Assembly (NCBI GenBank): GCA_964623885.1
Contig: CAZUVM010000227.1
Coordinates: forward strand, 62,001-126,000
Source: CAZUVM01 sp964623885
GTDB lineage: Bacteria > Verrucomicrobiota > Verrucomicrobiia > Limisphaerales > UBA8199
DNA: 64,000 nucleotides
Reading direction: 5' to 3'
The notes under the pieces are model-generated. The model had not been told where the DNA came from. It made no database searches and was given only the letters and a program-made list of their open reading frames with translations. Position numbers and translations under genes: made by a program. How positions within the stretch are numbered: the first letter of the stretch is position 1; every line of letters begins with the position of its first letter. Positions 54,008-62,797 of the stretch are shown here, one piece after another.

Positions 54008-55057
54008 ATGAAAAGTAAAAATGCGAATTCCCATCATGGACTTTTGGCCGGGGGCAATTGGATCCGGGATCAGGTCAAACTTATCGACGTGTATCCGCAG
54101 CCAGAGCAATTGGGGAATATCCGCAGCCAGTCCGAGGGCACGGGCGGTGCCCCGTATAATGTTTTAATGGACCTCGCTCGCTCGGGCGCGCCATTCCGGC
54201 TTATGGCTGCTGGCCTGGTTGGTGAAGACGAACTCGGGAAACGCATTTTTGATGATTGCCGGCGGCACAAAATCGACATGCACAACCTCGGCGCCACAGA
54301 CCAGGCCCCGACGTCGTACACTGACGTTATGACTGAATTGGGTCACGGTCGCCGAACCTTTTTCCATGCCCGTGGCGCGAACGCCCTGTGGAGCGGGGAT
54401 GACCTGAATTTCGAACGGGCCCGGCCGCGGATCTTCCATTTAGGGTACCTTCTTCTGCTCGATGCGCTGGATCAGCCGGACACAAAGTACGGGACCAGAG
54501 CCGCGCGATTGTTGGCACAGGCCCAGGAGGCCGGTGTGAAAACCAGTGTCGATGTGGTCAGTGAAGACAGTGATCGATTCCCAAAAATCGTCAATCCTGC
54601 CCTGCGGCACGTGGATTACTGCATCCTGAACGAAATCGAGGCGGGTAAAACGACTGGTTTCAAAATCCGCCCCGAAGGCGGAGCATTAGACGCCGTGGCG
54701 CTACGCCATGCCGCCGGCGCACTACTTCAGCAAGGCGTGCGCGAGTTGGTGGTCATTCATTTCCCCGAAGGCGCTTTCGCCCGAACCCGAAAAGGCGAAG
54801 ACTTCTGGCAACGGTCTTTGAAACTGCCCGCTAAATACATTGCGGGAACTGCCGGAGCTGGTGATGCCTTTTGCGCCGGAGTTTTGCTGGGACTCCACGA
54901 AGGCTGGGAACTGCCGCGGTGCCTGCTCACCGGCGTCTGCATTGCCTCGGCCTCTTTGGCCGATCCCACGTGTACCAACGGGGTCAAGTCTCTGGCGACT
55001 TCACTCGCCCTGGCCCGCAAATTTGGTTTTCAGTCCTCGTTGGAACCCGGCGATTAG
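54008..55057 (+). CDS. PfkB-family carbohydrate kinase
   Basis: A 349-residue sugar or nucleoside kinase of the ribokinase/PfkB family. The C-terminal signature GTAGAGDAFCAGVLLGLHE carries the catalytic Asp and anion hole. The N-terminal substrate region includes the GTGGAPYNVLMDLARSGAPF stretch that replaces the usual Gly-Gly-x-x-x-N motif. Fructose, ribose or 2-keto-3-deoxygluconate kinases are all possible; substrate cannot be decided. ATG 54008 follows GTG 54005. Confidence 0.85.
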   Translation: MKSKNANSHHGLLAGGNWIRDQVKLIDVYPQPEQLGNIRSQSEGTGGAPYNVLMDLARSGAPFRLMAAGLVGEDELGKRIFDDCRRHKIDMHNLGATDQAPTSYTDVMTELGHGRRTFFHARGANALWSGDDLNFERARPRIFHLGYLLLLDALDQPDTKYGTRAARLLAQAQEAGVKTSVDVVSEDSDRFPKIVNPALRHVDYCILNEIEAGKTTGFKIRPEGGALDAVALRHAAGALLQQGVRELVVIHFPEGAFARTRKGEDFWQRSLKLPAKYIAGTAGAGDAFCAGVLLGLHEGWELPRCLLTGVCIASASLADPTCTNGVKSLATSLALARKFGFQSSLEPGD

Positions 55058-55127
55058 AGAGTACGAGGTCAGAAGATCAATCTACCAAGCAAAGCGTATT
55101 ACCAATCCCTGTGACCTGCGGTTTCCG

Positions 55128-55685
55128 TCAGGCCCGCTCCATGTACTTCCCGGTGCGGGTATCAACCTTGATCTTCTCGCCCGTCTTGATGAAGAGCGGG
55201 GCTTGCACGACGATGCCGGTTTCCATCGTGATCGCCTTTTGGACGTTGTTGGCCGAATCACCCCGGATGCCTTCAGGCGCATCCGAGACCGTCAGAACTA
55301 CGCTTGAAGGCAATTCAATCGAAACGGCTTTGTCTTCAACGAAAGTCACAGTGACTGACCCGTTTTCCACCAGGTAGTTCTTCGCGTCGCCCACGATTTC
55401 GGGAGAAAGGGTGACGGTTTCGTAGGTCTCCGGATCGGAAAAGACGTAATCCGAGCCATCCTTGTAGCTGAATTCCATCTTCTTGGTCATCATCGGGACC
55501 ACTTCGATTTTCTCGGTCGAGCTGAAGCGGACATCCGACGAGCGACCGCTGCGGATGCTCCGGAGAGTGGCCTGGACGAATGCGCGCAGGTTTCCAGGCG
55601 TGCGGTGCTGGCTGTCCAGGACTACACAAATATCGCCGTTGTAACTAATCGCCATGCCGCGGCGCAGATCGTTCGCTGTTGCCAT
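55128..55685 (-). CDS. efp: Elongation factor P
   Basis: EF-P rescues ribosomes stalled at polyproline. The 185 residues cover all three domains, with the end signature FIKTGEKIKVDTRTGKYMER. The tip loop of domain I, where K34, R32 or K32 is modified in studied bacteria, reads HRTPGNLRAF: an Asn occupies the usual modified position (residue 32 here) and Arg34 lies two residues later. No epmA, epmB or earP gene is nearby. ATG 55685 has no obvious Shine-Dalgarno, but homology starts there. Confidence 0.93.
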   Translation of the reverse strand: MATANDLRRGMAISYNGDICVVLDSQHRTPGNLRAFVQATLRSIRSGRSSDVRFSSTEKIEVVPMMTKKMEFSYKDGSDYVFSDPETYETVTLSPEIVGDAKNYLVENGSVTVTFVEDKAVSIELPSSVVLTVSDAPEGIRGDSANNVQKAITMETGIVVQAPLFIKTGEKIKVDTRTGKYMERA

Positions 55686-55701
55686 AACTTGCGTGCTATC
55701 T

Positions 55702-55735
55702 CAAAAAATTGTAACTCCCGTCCTTTCAACGGGAG
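55702..55735 (-). terminator. Hairpin and T-run between the small hypothetical gene and efp
   Basis: Read on the minus strand: CTCCCGT, a loop of 7, ACGGGAG, then TTACAATTTTTTG. A perfect 7-bp stem with a T-run 6 bases later could end the upstream transcript or act as an attenuator in the efp leader. Stem positions are 55729-55735 and 55715-55721. Confidence 0.45.
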
Positions 55736-55783
55736 CCGCAAAGGATAGCCAAGTCGACCCTGAATGCAAGCCCTGTTTTTGGG

Positions 55784-56143
55784 TCATTCGTCCCGTCGGA
55801 ACTCGACTTCGCCGCAATTATGCCAGCGAAAGATGATGCGCTCGGGATTGACGATTACAAGGCGTCCGGGAATGAAACGAGGGTTTTGGAATTCCTGTTC
55901 GGCGATTTGGCCTTCGCCTTCAAGGGTGTGGAGATTGGCTCGCCAGGTTACCGCTTCTGCGGGCACGAATTCGTCGCCGGTAATCTTTACGGCCTCGATA
56001 GAATCCCCCTGCTGGGTTATCCGAATTACTTCATCGAAATGGCCTGGATAATGGCCAATCCACTCGCCTGTTAAGTCGATCGTCTCAACCACAAGGCAAG
56101 ATATACTGACCCGAATGCCCGGCAAATCGGGTCCTTCACCCAA
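55784..56143 (-). CDS. Hypothetical small protein (119 aa)
   Basis: A 119-residue soluble protein with motifs LTGEWIGHYPGHFDEVIRIT and RFIPGRLVIVNPERIIFRW. Its pattern of alternating hydrophobic residues and Gly suggests a beta-barrel lipocalin-like domain. I recognise no name. The start at 56143 is assumed; a later one is possible. It is upstream of efp on the same strand, separated by a terminator-like hairpin. Confidence 0.5.
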   Translation of the reverse strand: MGEGPDLPGIRVSISCLVVETIDLTGEWIGHYPGHFDEVIRITQQGDSIEAVKITGDEFVPAEAVTWRANLHTLEGEGQIAEQEFQNPRFIPGRLVIVNPERIIFRWHNCGEVEFRRDE

Positions 56144-56208
56144 CGTCGCAGGGCTGTTAACAGGGAGCGGCAGAGCCGCAACCGAAGGGAGACCAATTGA
56201 GTTCTTTG

Positions 56209-56244
56209 GAGGACGAGAACGAGGATGAGGACGAGGACGAGGGT
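56209..56244. repeat. GAGGAC-type hexanucleotide repeat
   Basis: Six imperfect tandem units (GAGGAC, GAGAAC, GAGGAT, GAGGAC, GAGGAC, GAGGG) in the gap between the DUF885 gene and the small hypothetical gene. Just upstream is a short GC hairpin (GCGGCAGAGCCGC). Such microsatellites can vary in length by replication slippage. Confidence 0.6.
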
Positions 56245-56326
56245 TTGCGGAGGACGTAGGAAGCTTTCATGGATAGCAGTACGAATTGCCGATCAAAAGA
56301 TCGAGGACGATGCAGCCCTGGGAGCA

Positions 56327-58117
56327 TTAGCGGCCGACTGCCGTCGCCCCCAGTTTGGCGCGAACCAAATCGGGCAGGTACTTCACCGAAACGGCACCCG
56401 GTTCAAGCACAGCGGCGTGGAACTGGCTGAGATTGAAGCGATCGCCCAGTTCGCGTTCAACGGCCTGGCGCAAGCGATAGTGCGCCATGCGCCCGGTGAA
56501 ATAGGCAGAGAGTTGACACGAGCTCTGCTTTGAGCGGATCACCTTTAAACGGGCTTCACCCTCGGATTGGAAGCATTGTTTGACCAGGAGGTCCATTGCC
56601 TGCTCGTCCGTCATGTTGGAGCAATGCATTTCGTGGTCGAGAATTGTATTGGCGACGGCGCGCAGGTAGAACTTGAGTTGGCTCAACCGCAGCGCCAGAT
56701 CGCCCTTGCCGTAACCCTGGTCCAGCATCATCTGCTCGGTGTATACCGCCCAACCTTCGATGTACACACCCGATTGAAGCACTTTGCGGATGAGCGACGG
56801 ATTGCGATTCATGTATTCAAGCTGCACGGAATGACCGGGATAGCCCTCGTGAATCGTCAGGATATCCAGCATATAATTATTGTATTCTTCCAGATAGCTG
56901 TTGACCTTTTGCGCATCCCAATCATGGGGAGGGGGACTCACGGCCAGGTGCCCGGTCCCATTCGGATCCAGGGGCGCCGGGGCTTCCATGTAAGCAGTCG
57001 AGTTACCCCGCTTGAATTCGGGCATCTCGACGACTGTGCAGTGGTCGGGATCCGGGAGGGGCACGATCTGGTTTTCGGCGATGAATTTCTTCAGCGCCGA
57101 TACGCGTTGCTTCATCTCGGGAACCAAATCAGCCGGCCGGCAATGGTCTTTGGCAATGGCAGCCAGCACCCGTTCAATAGTCTCCCGGCGACCATCGGCA
57201 TCATCCGGTGGGAGTGGCTGCGGTGCGTAATACTTGCTCCAAAGTTGCCGCGCGACGACATACATATCGCGCCGGACACGATCGAACTCGGCACGCGCGT
57301 CGGCCAGCACCTGGTCCGCCGTGACGCCGGCGTCCAACTGGAGCTCAAGCTTCTTCGCAAATTTTTCCTGACCGAGCCGCCAATCGCCATCCGCCTTTGG
57401 CAAGACATCCTTTTCGAGAAACACCTGGTACTTCTTGAGCGAGCTCACCACCGGCGCGGCAGCAGCTTTCAAGGCGGCGGATTGCGCAGTTTTGCCGGCG
57501 AACTCGTAAATATCCTTTTCGTAGAAATTAATCGCACCGAGGTTTTGGCGGATTGCGGTCTCGGTGTGCGTTCGAAACGCGTTGTGCAGGTTCTGCATTG
57601 CCGCAGCCACAACCTTGGGCATCTGTCCCATGCGTGCGATACAGTTGGCCACGTTGGTTTCCCGGGGCAGCGTTGATTGTGTCAGAATCAGGTAAACACT
57701 ATCACTCAAATACCGATTGTATGTTCGGGGGTCCTGCTCGAACGGGCGCGTGTTTTCGGTGACCCATTCCGAAGTTTTCAAATCATGCTCGAACGTCTCG
57801 AAATCGATTTGTCCTGCCCGCGAAAGCCGTCCGTAATCGACCGCCTTGGGCAGCGCCTCGAGGGTTCGACGCGTGAGTTCGAGCCACTTGGCGCGTCCGG
57901 CGGGCGTTAAGTCTTCCAGTTGTCCGTCAAATCGGTGGTCGCCTAATTCAGTTGCTGCCATTGGCTCAAGCTGAAAACTCTCATCGAGATAAGCTTTGAA
58001 TAGGTTGGCCAGCTTGGCGTCCTCGTCCTGGGCGGGGGCTGGGGTGGCAGCTGCGGCGAGGAGAAGCGTCGTGCAAAGACAGAATGCAGGAAGGGCGCGC
58101 ATATAGTTGATACTCAT
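56327..58117 (-). CDS. DUF885-family metallopeptidase-like protein
   Basis: A 596-residue exported protein of DUF885, related to M32-like metallopeptidases. The signal peptide is about 1-30 (core LPAFCLCTTLLLAAAATPAPA). The predicted zinc-binding HEGYPGH (in LTIHEGYPGHSVQLEY) and the downstream YIEGWAVYTEQMM are intact. Substrates are unknown; hydrolysis of peptides in the periplasm is the expectation. ATG 58117 or 58102 may be the start, since both retain the signal. Confidence 0.85.
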   Translation of the reverse strand: MSINYMRALPAFCLCTTLLLAAAATPAPAQDEDAKLANLFKAYLDESFQLEPMAATELGDHRFDGQLEDLTPAGRAKWLELTRRTLEALPKAVDYGRLSRAGQIDFETFEHDLKTSEWVTENTRPFEQDPRTYNRYLSDSVYLILTQSTLPRETNVANCIARMGQMPKVVAAAMQNLHNAFRTHTETAIRQNLGAINFYEKDIYEFAGKTAQSAALKAAAAPVVSSLKKYQVFLEKDVLPKADGDWRLGQEKFAKKLELQLDAGVTADQVLADARAEFDRVRRDMYVVARQLWSKYYAPQPLPPDDADGRRETIERVLAAIAKDHCRPADLVPEMKQRVSALKKFIAENQIVPLPDPDHCTVVEMPEFKRGNSTAYMEAPAPLDPNGTGHLAVSPPPHDWDAQKVNSYLEEYNNYMLDILTIHEGYPGHSVQLEYMNRNPSLIRKVLQSGVYIEGWAVYTEQMMLDQGYGKGDLALRLSQLKFYLRAVANTILDHEMHCSNMTDEQAMDLLVKQCFQSEGEARLKVIRSKQSSCQLSAYFTGRMAHYRLRQAVERELGDRFNLSQFHAAVLEPGAVSVKYLPDLVRAKLGATAVGR

Positions 58118-58191
58118 TTTAAGGATCGTTTTGCAAAAAGTGCGATTCAATTCTGACAGCAGAAGCGTTTAAATGAGATCGATGTGGCGAG

Positions 58192-59787
58192 TTACTTCCT
58201 GATGATGGTATCGCGTTGAGCCCAATCGGGGTTGGGCGTGAGATAGTCGAGGTTATAGTTCAACCCACGGCTCTCGGGTCGCGACAGGGCGCTGCGGACG
58301 ATCGCTTCCGCAACTGTGGCAATGTTGCGCAGCTCGAGAAGATCGCTGGTCACAATGAAATCCCAGTAATACTCCTGGATTTCTTCCTGGAGATTGGCGA
58401 TGCGCTTCTGTGCGCGCTGCAGGCGCTTGTTCGTGCGCACGATGCCGACGTAATCCCACATCGCCCGCCGGATCTCGTCCCAGTTATGCGAAACGACCAC
58501 CATCTCGTCCGGATTGTGCGCCTTGCCCGAATGCCACAACGGGATGTTGAAGCGGTTTGGCTCCGTCTGCCGGGCGACGACTTTTTGGGCGGCGCGATGC
58601 GCGCACACGAGCGCTTCCAAAAGAGAATTACTCGCCAGGCGATTAGCGCCGTGAAGGCCCGTGCACGCCACTTCGCCTACGGCGTACAGGCCGCTGATCT
58701 CCGTTTCACCATCCACGTTGGTCAGCACGCCTCCGCATTGGTAATGGGCGGCGGGGACGACCGGGATAGGCTCCCTGGTAATATCAATGCCGTAACGCAG
58801 GCAAGTCTGATAGATGTTGGGGAACCGATCGCGCAAGAACTCGGCGGGCTTGTGGGTGATGTCCAGCAGAACGTGATCCGAACCGCTCTTTTTCATCTCA
58901 CTGTCGATTGCTCGTGCGACGATGTCGCGCGGGGCCAGCGATTTGAGCGGATGGTATTTATCCATGAACTCGATGCCATCAATCGTCTTAAGCACCCCGC
59001 CTTCGCCTCGCACTGCTTCGCTGATTAGAAAGGATTTGGCCTTAGGATGATAGAGGCAGGTGGGATGGAACTGTATGAATTCCATGTTGCCGATCCCGGC
59101 GCCGGCCCGGTAAGCCATGGCAACACCATCGCCCGTCGCGATATCCGGGTTGGTGGTGTAAAGGTAGACTTTACCGCAGCCGCCGGTTGCCAGCAGCGTG
59201 TTGCGAGCGACGAAGGTCCAGACCCGGCCCGATTTCTTTTCGAACACATAAGCACCCAGGCACTGTTGCTCGCCGACATAGCCCAGCTTCTGGCTGGTGA
59301 TCAGATCGATCGCCAGGTGATTCTCGAATATCTCGATATTCGGCTGTTGGGCTATCGCCGCCAGCAACGCCCGCTCGACTTCCCGGCCGGTAATGTCCTT
59401 GGCGTGCAATATGCGCCGTTTCGAGTGACCTCCCTCGCGGCCGAGGTCCAGCTCGCGCGCGCCGGCCGATTGGGGAATCTCGCGCTCACTGAAATGCATG
59501 CCGAGCTCGATTAACTCGGCGATACGCGCCGGCCCTTCTTCGACAATCGTGCGGACAACCGCTTCCTTACACAACCCCGCGCCCGCTTCGAGCGTGTCGC
59601 GCACGTGCAACTCGACCGAGTCCTCCTTGCTCGTCACCGCCGCGATGCCGCCCTGCGCGTAGTTCGTGTTCGATTCCGCGCGATCCTTCTTCGTGACGAT
59701 TGCCACGCGTCCATGCGGCGCGACTTTCAACGCGAACGACAGCCCCGCAATTCCGCTGCCCAGCACGAGAAAATCGAATTGCTTCAC
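58192..59787 (-). CDS. nadB: L-aspartate oxidase
   Basis: FAD flavoenzyme that oxidises L-aspartate to iminoaspartate, first step of NAD biosynthesis from aspartate. The 531 residues match NadB over full length: the FAD-binding VLGSGIAGLSFALKVA, the ESNTNYAQGGIAAV stretch, active-site HAKDITGREVE and GLYAVGEVACTGLHGANRLA, and the C-terminal helical domain. nadA and nadC, its usual partners, are not adjacent. Confidence 0.95.
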   Translation of the reverse strand: MKQFDFLVLGSGIAGLSFALKVAPHGRVAIVTKKDRAESNTNYAQGGIAAVTSKEDSVELHVRDTLEAGAGLCKEAVVRTIVEEGPARIAELIELGMHFSEREIPQSAGARELDLGREGGHSKRRILHAKDITGREVERALLAAIAQQPNIEIFENHLAIDLITSQKLGYVGEQQCLGAYVFEKKSGRVWTFVARNTLLATGGCGKVYLYTTNPDIATGDGVAMAYRAGAGIGNMEFIQFHPTCLYHPKAKSFLISEAVRGEGGVLKTIDGIEFMDKYHPLKSLAPRDIVARAIDSEMKKSGSDHVLLDITHKPAEFLRDRFPNIYQTCLRYGIDITREPIPVVPAAHYQCGGVLTNVDGETEISGLYAVGEVACTGLHGANRLASNSLLEALVCAHRAAQKVVARQTEPNRFNIPLWHSGKAHNPDEMVVVSHNWDEIRRAMWDYVGIVRTNKRLQRAQKRIANLQEEIQEYYWDFIVTSDLLELRNIATVAEAIVRSALSRPESRGLNYNLDYLTPNPDWAQRDTIIRK

Positions 59788-59842
59788 GGCGCTAATTCAG
59801 CATAGCGGCGCAGCTTTGTCCAATGAACTTGATGCCGAACGC

Positions 59843-61039
59843 CTAGGCGAGCATCTCCTGGGCTTCCTGCATTAACCGGCCAATCGGCAGTCGGTGCGGG
59901 CATACGCGTTCGGCCATGGCGTAATCCAACTCGCCGCGTGTCTGGGGTATTTGAGCAAACGTTTCTCGTGCCAAACGCAGGTTGCCGTAAACCCGGTGAT
60001 ACATCAGGCAGCGCATCACGTCGCCGATCGGCGCGCCTCCAGCAACCGTCGACTCGCACAGCTGCGTGCAACCGGCGCAGAATTGCGAGTGCGTTTCATG
60101 AGCATAATTTCTCAGGGCCGCGCGATCGGCCGCCGTCAGTTTCGTTTTGTCCTGGGCAGCGGCGACATTGGATTCCAGCACCGTAATGTTCGACATCTGC
60201 GAGCAAATCGAGGCGATTTCTGAATTCTCCCATACTGCTTTCAGCTTGGCCTGTTTATCCGTGAAACCGCGTTTGATGAAGTGGCCGCCCAGCTTGAGGT
60301 CGGCCTCCGTTTCGGCGCGCAGGGGTCCGCCGCCCTGGGTCTTCATCGCCGTTAATCCAATTCCGGCTTTGGCGCACGCCTCGGTGGCCGCGCGCATCGC
60401 ATCCGTGCTCATGAGCCGAAAATCGTAGCGCAGCATGATGCCATCGATCCAACCCAGTTTGGCTGCCGCCTGCAGGCTGTTTTCCATGTTTCCGTGCGAG
60501 CTGAATCCGAAAAAGCGGATTTTGTTTGCGGCCTTGGTTTTCTCCGCCCACGTTTTTATTTCATTAGTGAGCGCATCGCCGCTACCGATGCCATGCAGGA
60601 AGTAAAGGTCGATGTAATCAGTCTTCATTCGCCGCAGCGATTCTTCCAGCATCTCGTCGAGCCGCGCCGGGTTGTGCGTCCCGGCTTTGCTCACCAGGAA
60701 AATCTTCTTCCGCACCTCGGGATGCTTTTCGAAATACATCCCGATACCCTTTTCACTGTTGCCGTTGGTGTAACCATTGGCCGTGTCCCAATAAGTCACG
60801 CCGAAATCAAGGGCGCGCTGCAAGACCAGCTGATTCGCGACAATGTCAAAAATCCCTCCCAGAGCCAGCATGGGGACCTTTACACCCGTTTTTCCAAACG
60901 CGCGCGCCGGCAACGCGACGGCACCACTCGATGTTGGTGATGACTGGGCGAGAATCTGCTGAGCCGCCAACACCGAGCCAACGCCGGCCGCACCGACGGT
61001 TTTCATGAAGTCTCGACGCGATACGTGTTTCTGTTCCAT
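59843..61039 (-). CDS. Tat-exported aldo/keto reductase with C-terminal Fe-S motif
   Basis: A 398-residue aldo/keto reductase with a twin-arginine signal (SRRDFMKTVGAAGVGSVLA). The barrel includes WDTANGYTNGNSEKGIG, with the catalytic Asp and Tyr pattern, KIFLVSKAG and DYIDLYFLHG. The C-terminus has FCAGCTQLCES and ERVCPHRLP, cysteines able to bind a 4Fe-4S cluster as in other members of this family. It ends the redox operon that begins beyond 64 kb. Confidence 0.88.
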   Translation of the reverse strand: MEQKHVSRRDFMKTVGAAGVGSVLAAQQILAQSSPTSSGAVALPARAFGKTGVKVPMLALGGIFDIVANQLVLQRALDFGVTYWDTANGYTNGNSEKGIGMYFEKHPEVRKKIFLVSKAGTHNPARLDEMLEESLRRMKTDYIDLYFLHGIGSGDALTNEIKTWAEKTKAANKIRFFGFSSHGNMENSLQAAAKLGWIDGIMLRYDFRLMSTDAMRAATEACAKAGIGLTAMKTQGGGPLRAETEADLKLGGHFIKRGFTDKQAKLKAVWENSEIASICSQMSNITVLESNVAAAQDKTKLTAADRAALRNYAHETHSQFCAGCTQLCESTVAGGAPIGDVMRCLMYHRVYGNLRLARETFAQIPQTRGELDYAMAERVCPHRLPIGRLMQEAQEMLA

Positions 61040-61054
61040 AGGATTATGTGGTAA

Positions 61055-62785
61055 TCAGGCCTTCGCCGTAAGCGAGTGCCGTTGGTTTCTGGTTTCGTTT
61101 TCTGCTGTGACGCGGATGGCGCGCCAACCGCTCACCGGACATTCGTGTTCGCAAATGCCGCAACCGATGCATTGTTCGGGCTCTACGACCGGTTGTTGCA
61201 ACCGCACTTCGATCACCACCGGCGTCCCGGCAACTGGTGGGTCCCTCCACTCTGCGGATTGGGGGATGCCGACGACATTTCCCGAGTTTTCGGTGATCAA
61301 CTGTCGCTCATTCCCGTGTGCGGTTTCGAGGCGAACAAAGTAATCGCCGGTGGCGAGGTTGCCGGCGGGCCAGGAACCGGCGTCCAGGGTCAAACTGGTC
61401 CGCGTCGCTGAGCGTATCGCGCGCGCGCCGTCGCGGATTGCGTGGTATTCCTCGCGCAATTGAATCGCCTTTGGGCTGACCGGACAGTTTTCCTGACAAA
61501 CAATGCAGGGCACGTCCATGGCCCAGGGCAGACAACGGCCTCGATCCACAAAGGCGGTTCCCAGCCGGACTGGCCCATTTGGAGCGAATGAATTACGGCC
61601 GAGTTTTTCGTCCAGTGACAATGGGCGAATAGCGGAAGTTGGACACACGTTGCCGCACGCGACGCAGTTGACCTGGCATCCGCTGGTGCCCGCGCGGAAG
61701 TTCATGAGGGGCGTCCAGATTGCCGCCAGGCCTCCTTCGAGCAAGGCCGGTTGAACTACGTTCGTTGGACAAACCCGCATGCACTGGCCGCATTTGACAC
61801 AGCGCTCCAGAAATTTCTCTTCCGCCAAAGCTCCCGGCGGCCGCACCACTGCGGGGTTCCAGTTCTGGCTTAACAATCCGCCCAGGCGTAGCGCGGGTGC
61901 GGTCGCTACCCCGGCTATGGCGGCTGCGACAAAGCCGCGTCGCGTAACCTCCGGCGAGAGCACTTCCCCGGCAGCCGAGCGTTGGGGGCTATAAGTCATT
62001 TGCGCCTGACGGCAAGCGCGCAGGCAATTCATGCATAGCAGGCACTCGCTGACCCGGATTTTCTCAAAGGGTTGGCATGCTCCCTCGCAACTCGTTTCGC
62101 ACAGCTCACATTCGTTGCACTTGGCGGCGCGCTTGCCAATACGCCACGGTGTCCATCGCGCCACCGCGCCGAACAGCGCACCCAACGGGCAAATGAATCG
62201 GCAGTAAAATCGTGGCACCCAAAAATTCAACAATACCGCTACGATAAAAACTGCTGCGATTAGCCAAGCACCGGCGTAAACCCGCGTTGCCCCTCCTCCG
62301 TCCCAGAATGCCAACAGGAACAAGTTAACCGATCGATGCATCAACGGGATTGGATCAAGCCAGCCGGTCAGCAGGAATCCGGCTGCTGCCGCCAGCAGCA
62401 TCGCGGTCAAAAGGTAATACTTGAGGCTTTGCCACCGACTATACTGGTTCATGTCCACGCGCTCGCCGTGTTTGCGGTTCTGCCGTCCCAGCCAGCCCAC
62501 AAATTGGTGCAGCGCTCCAAAAGGGCAGACCCAGCCGCAAAAAAAGCGACCGAGAATGATTGTCAGAGCAATCGTCGCGGCTGCCCAAAGAAGTCCGGCG
62601 TACAGTTTATGGGTGGTCAAAACGGTCCCCAGGGCGACCAGCGGATCGAGCTGAAGGAGCCAGTTCACCGGCCAACCTCGCAGTTCCCACCAGCGTTCCC
62701 CGACCGTCGCCACGACGCAAAACCAGATAAACAGCAGGAAAAAGAAGACCTGCGTTATCCGGCGGGTTTGAACGATGTTATTCAA
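61055..62785 (-). CDS. Polyferredoxin: NapH-like membrane part fused to NapG-like ferredoxin
   Basis: A 576-residue protein. The N-terminal half has about five membrane segments and the CGWVCPFGALHQ and CRFICPLGALFG motifs of NapH/NosR-type membrane polyferredoxins, then two cysteine clusters (CNECELCETSCEGAC, CLLCMNCLRAC). An internal twin-arginine and hydrophobic stretch follows (TRRGFVAAAIAGVATAPALR, Arg282-Arg283). The C-terminal part carries four more 4Fe-4S motifs (CVKCGQCMRVCP, CVACGNVCP, CIVCQENCP, CIGCGICEHECP), like NapG. It likely moves electrons between quinone and the periplasm. It lies between the DUF362 and aldo/keto reductase genes. Confidence 0.9.
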   Translation of the reverse strand: MNNIVQTRRITQVFFFLLFIWFCVVATVGERWWELRGWPVNWLLQLDPLVALGTVLTTHKLYAGLLWAAATIALTIILGRFFCGWVCPFGALHQFVGWLGRQNRKHGERVDMNQYSRWQSLKYYLLTAMLLAAAAGFLLTGWLDPIPLMHRSVNLFLLAFWDGGGATRVYAGAWLIAAVFIVAVLLNFWVPRFYCRFICPLGALFGAVARWTPWRIGKRAAKCNECELCETSCEGACQPFEKIRVSECLLCMNCLRACRQAQMTYSPQRSAAGEVLSPEVTRRGFVAAAIAGVATAPALRLGGLLSQNWNPAVVRPPGALAEEKFLERCVKCGQCMRVCPTNVVQPALLEGGLAAIWTPLMNFRAGTSGCQVNCVACGNVCPTSAIRPLSLDEKLGRNSFAPNGPVRLGTAFVDRGRCLPWAMDVPCIVCQENCPVSPKAIQLREEYHAIRDGARAIRSATRTSLTLDAGSWPAGNLATGDYFVRLETAHGNERQLITENSGNVVGIPQSAEWRDPPVAGTPVVIEVRLQQPVVEPEQCIGCGICEHECPVSGWRAIRVTAENETRNQRHSLTAKA

Positions 62786-62797
62786 TTTACAATTTTG

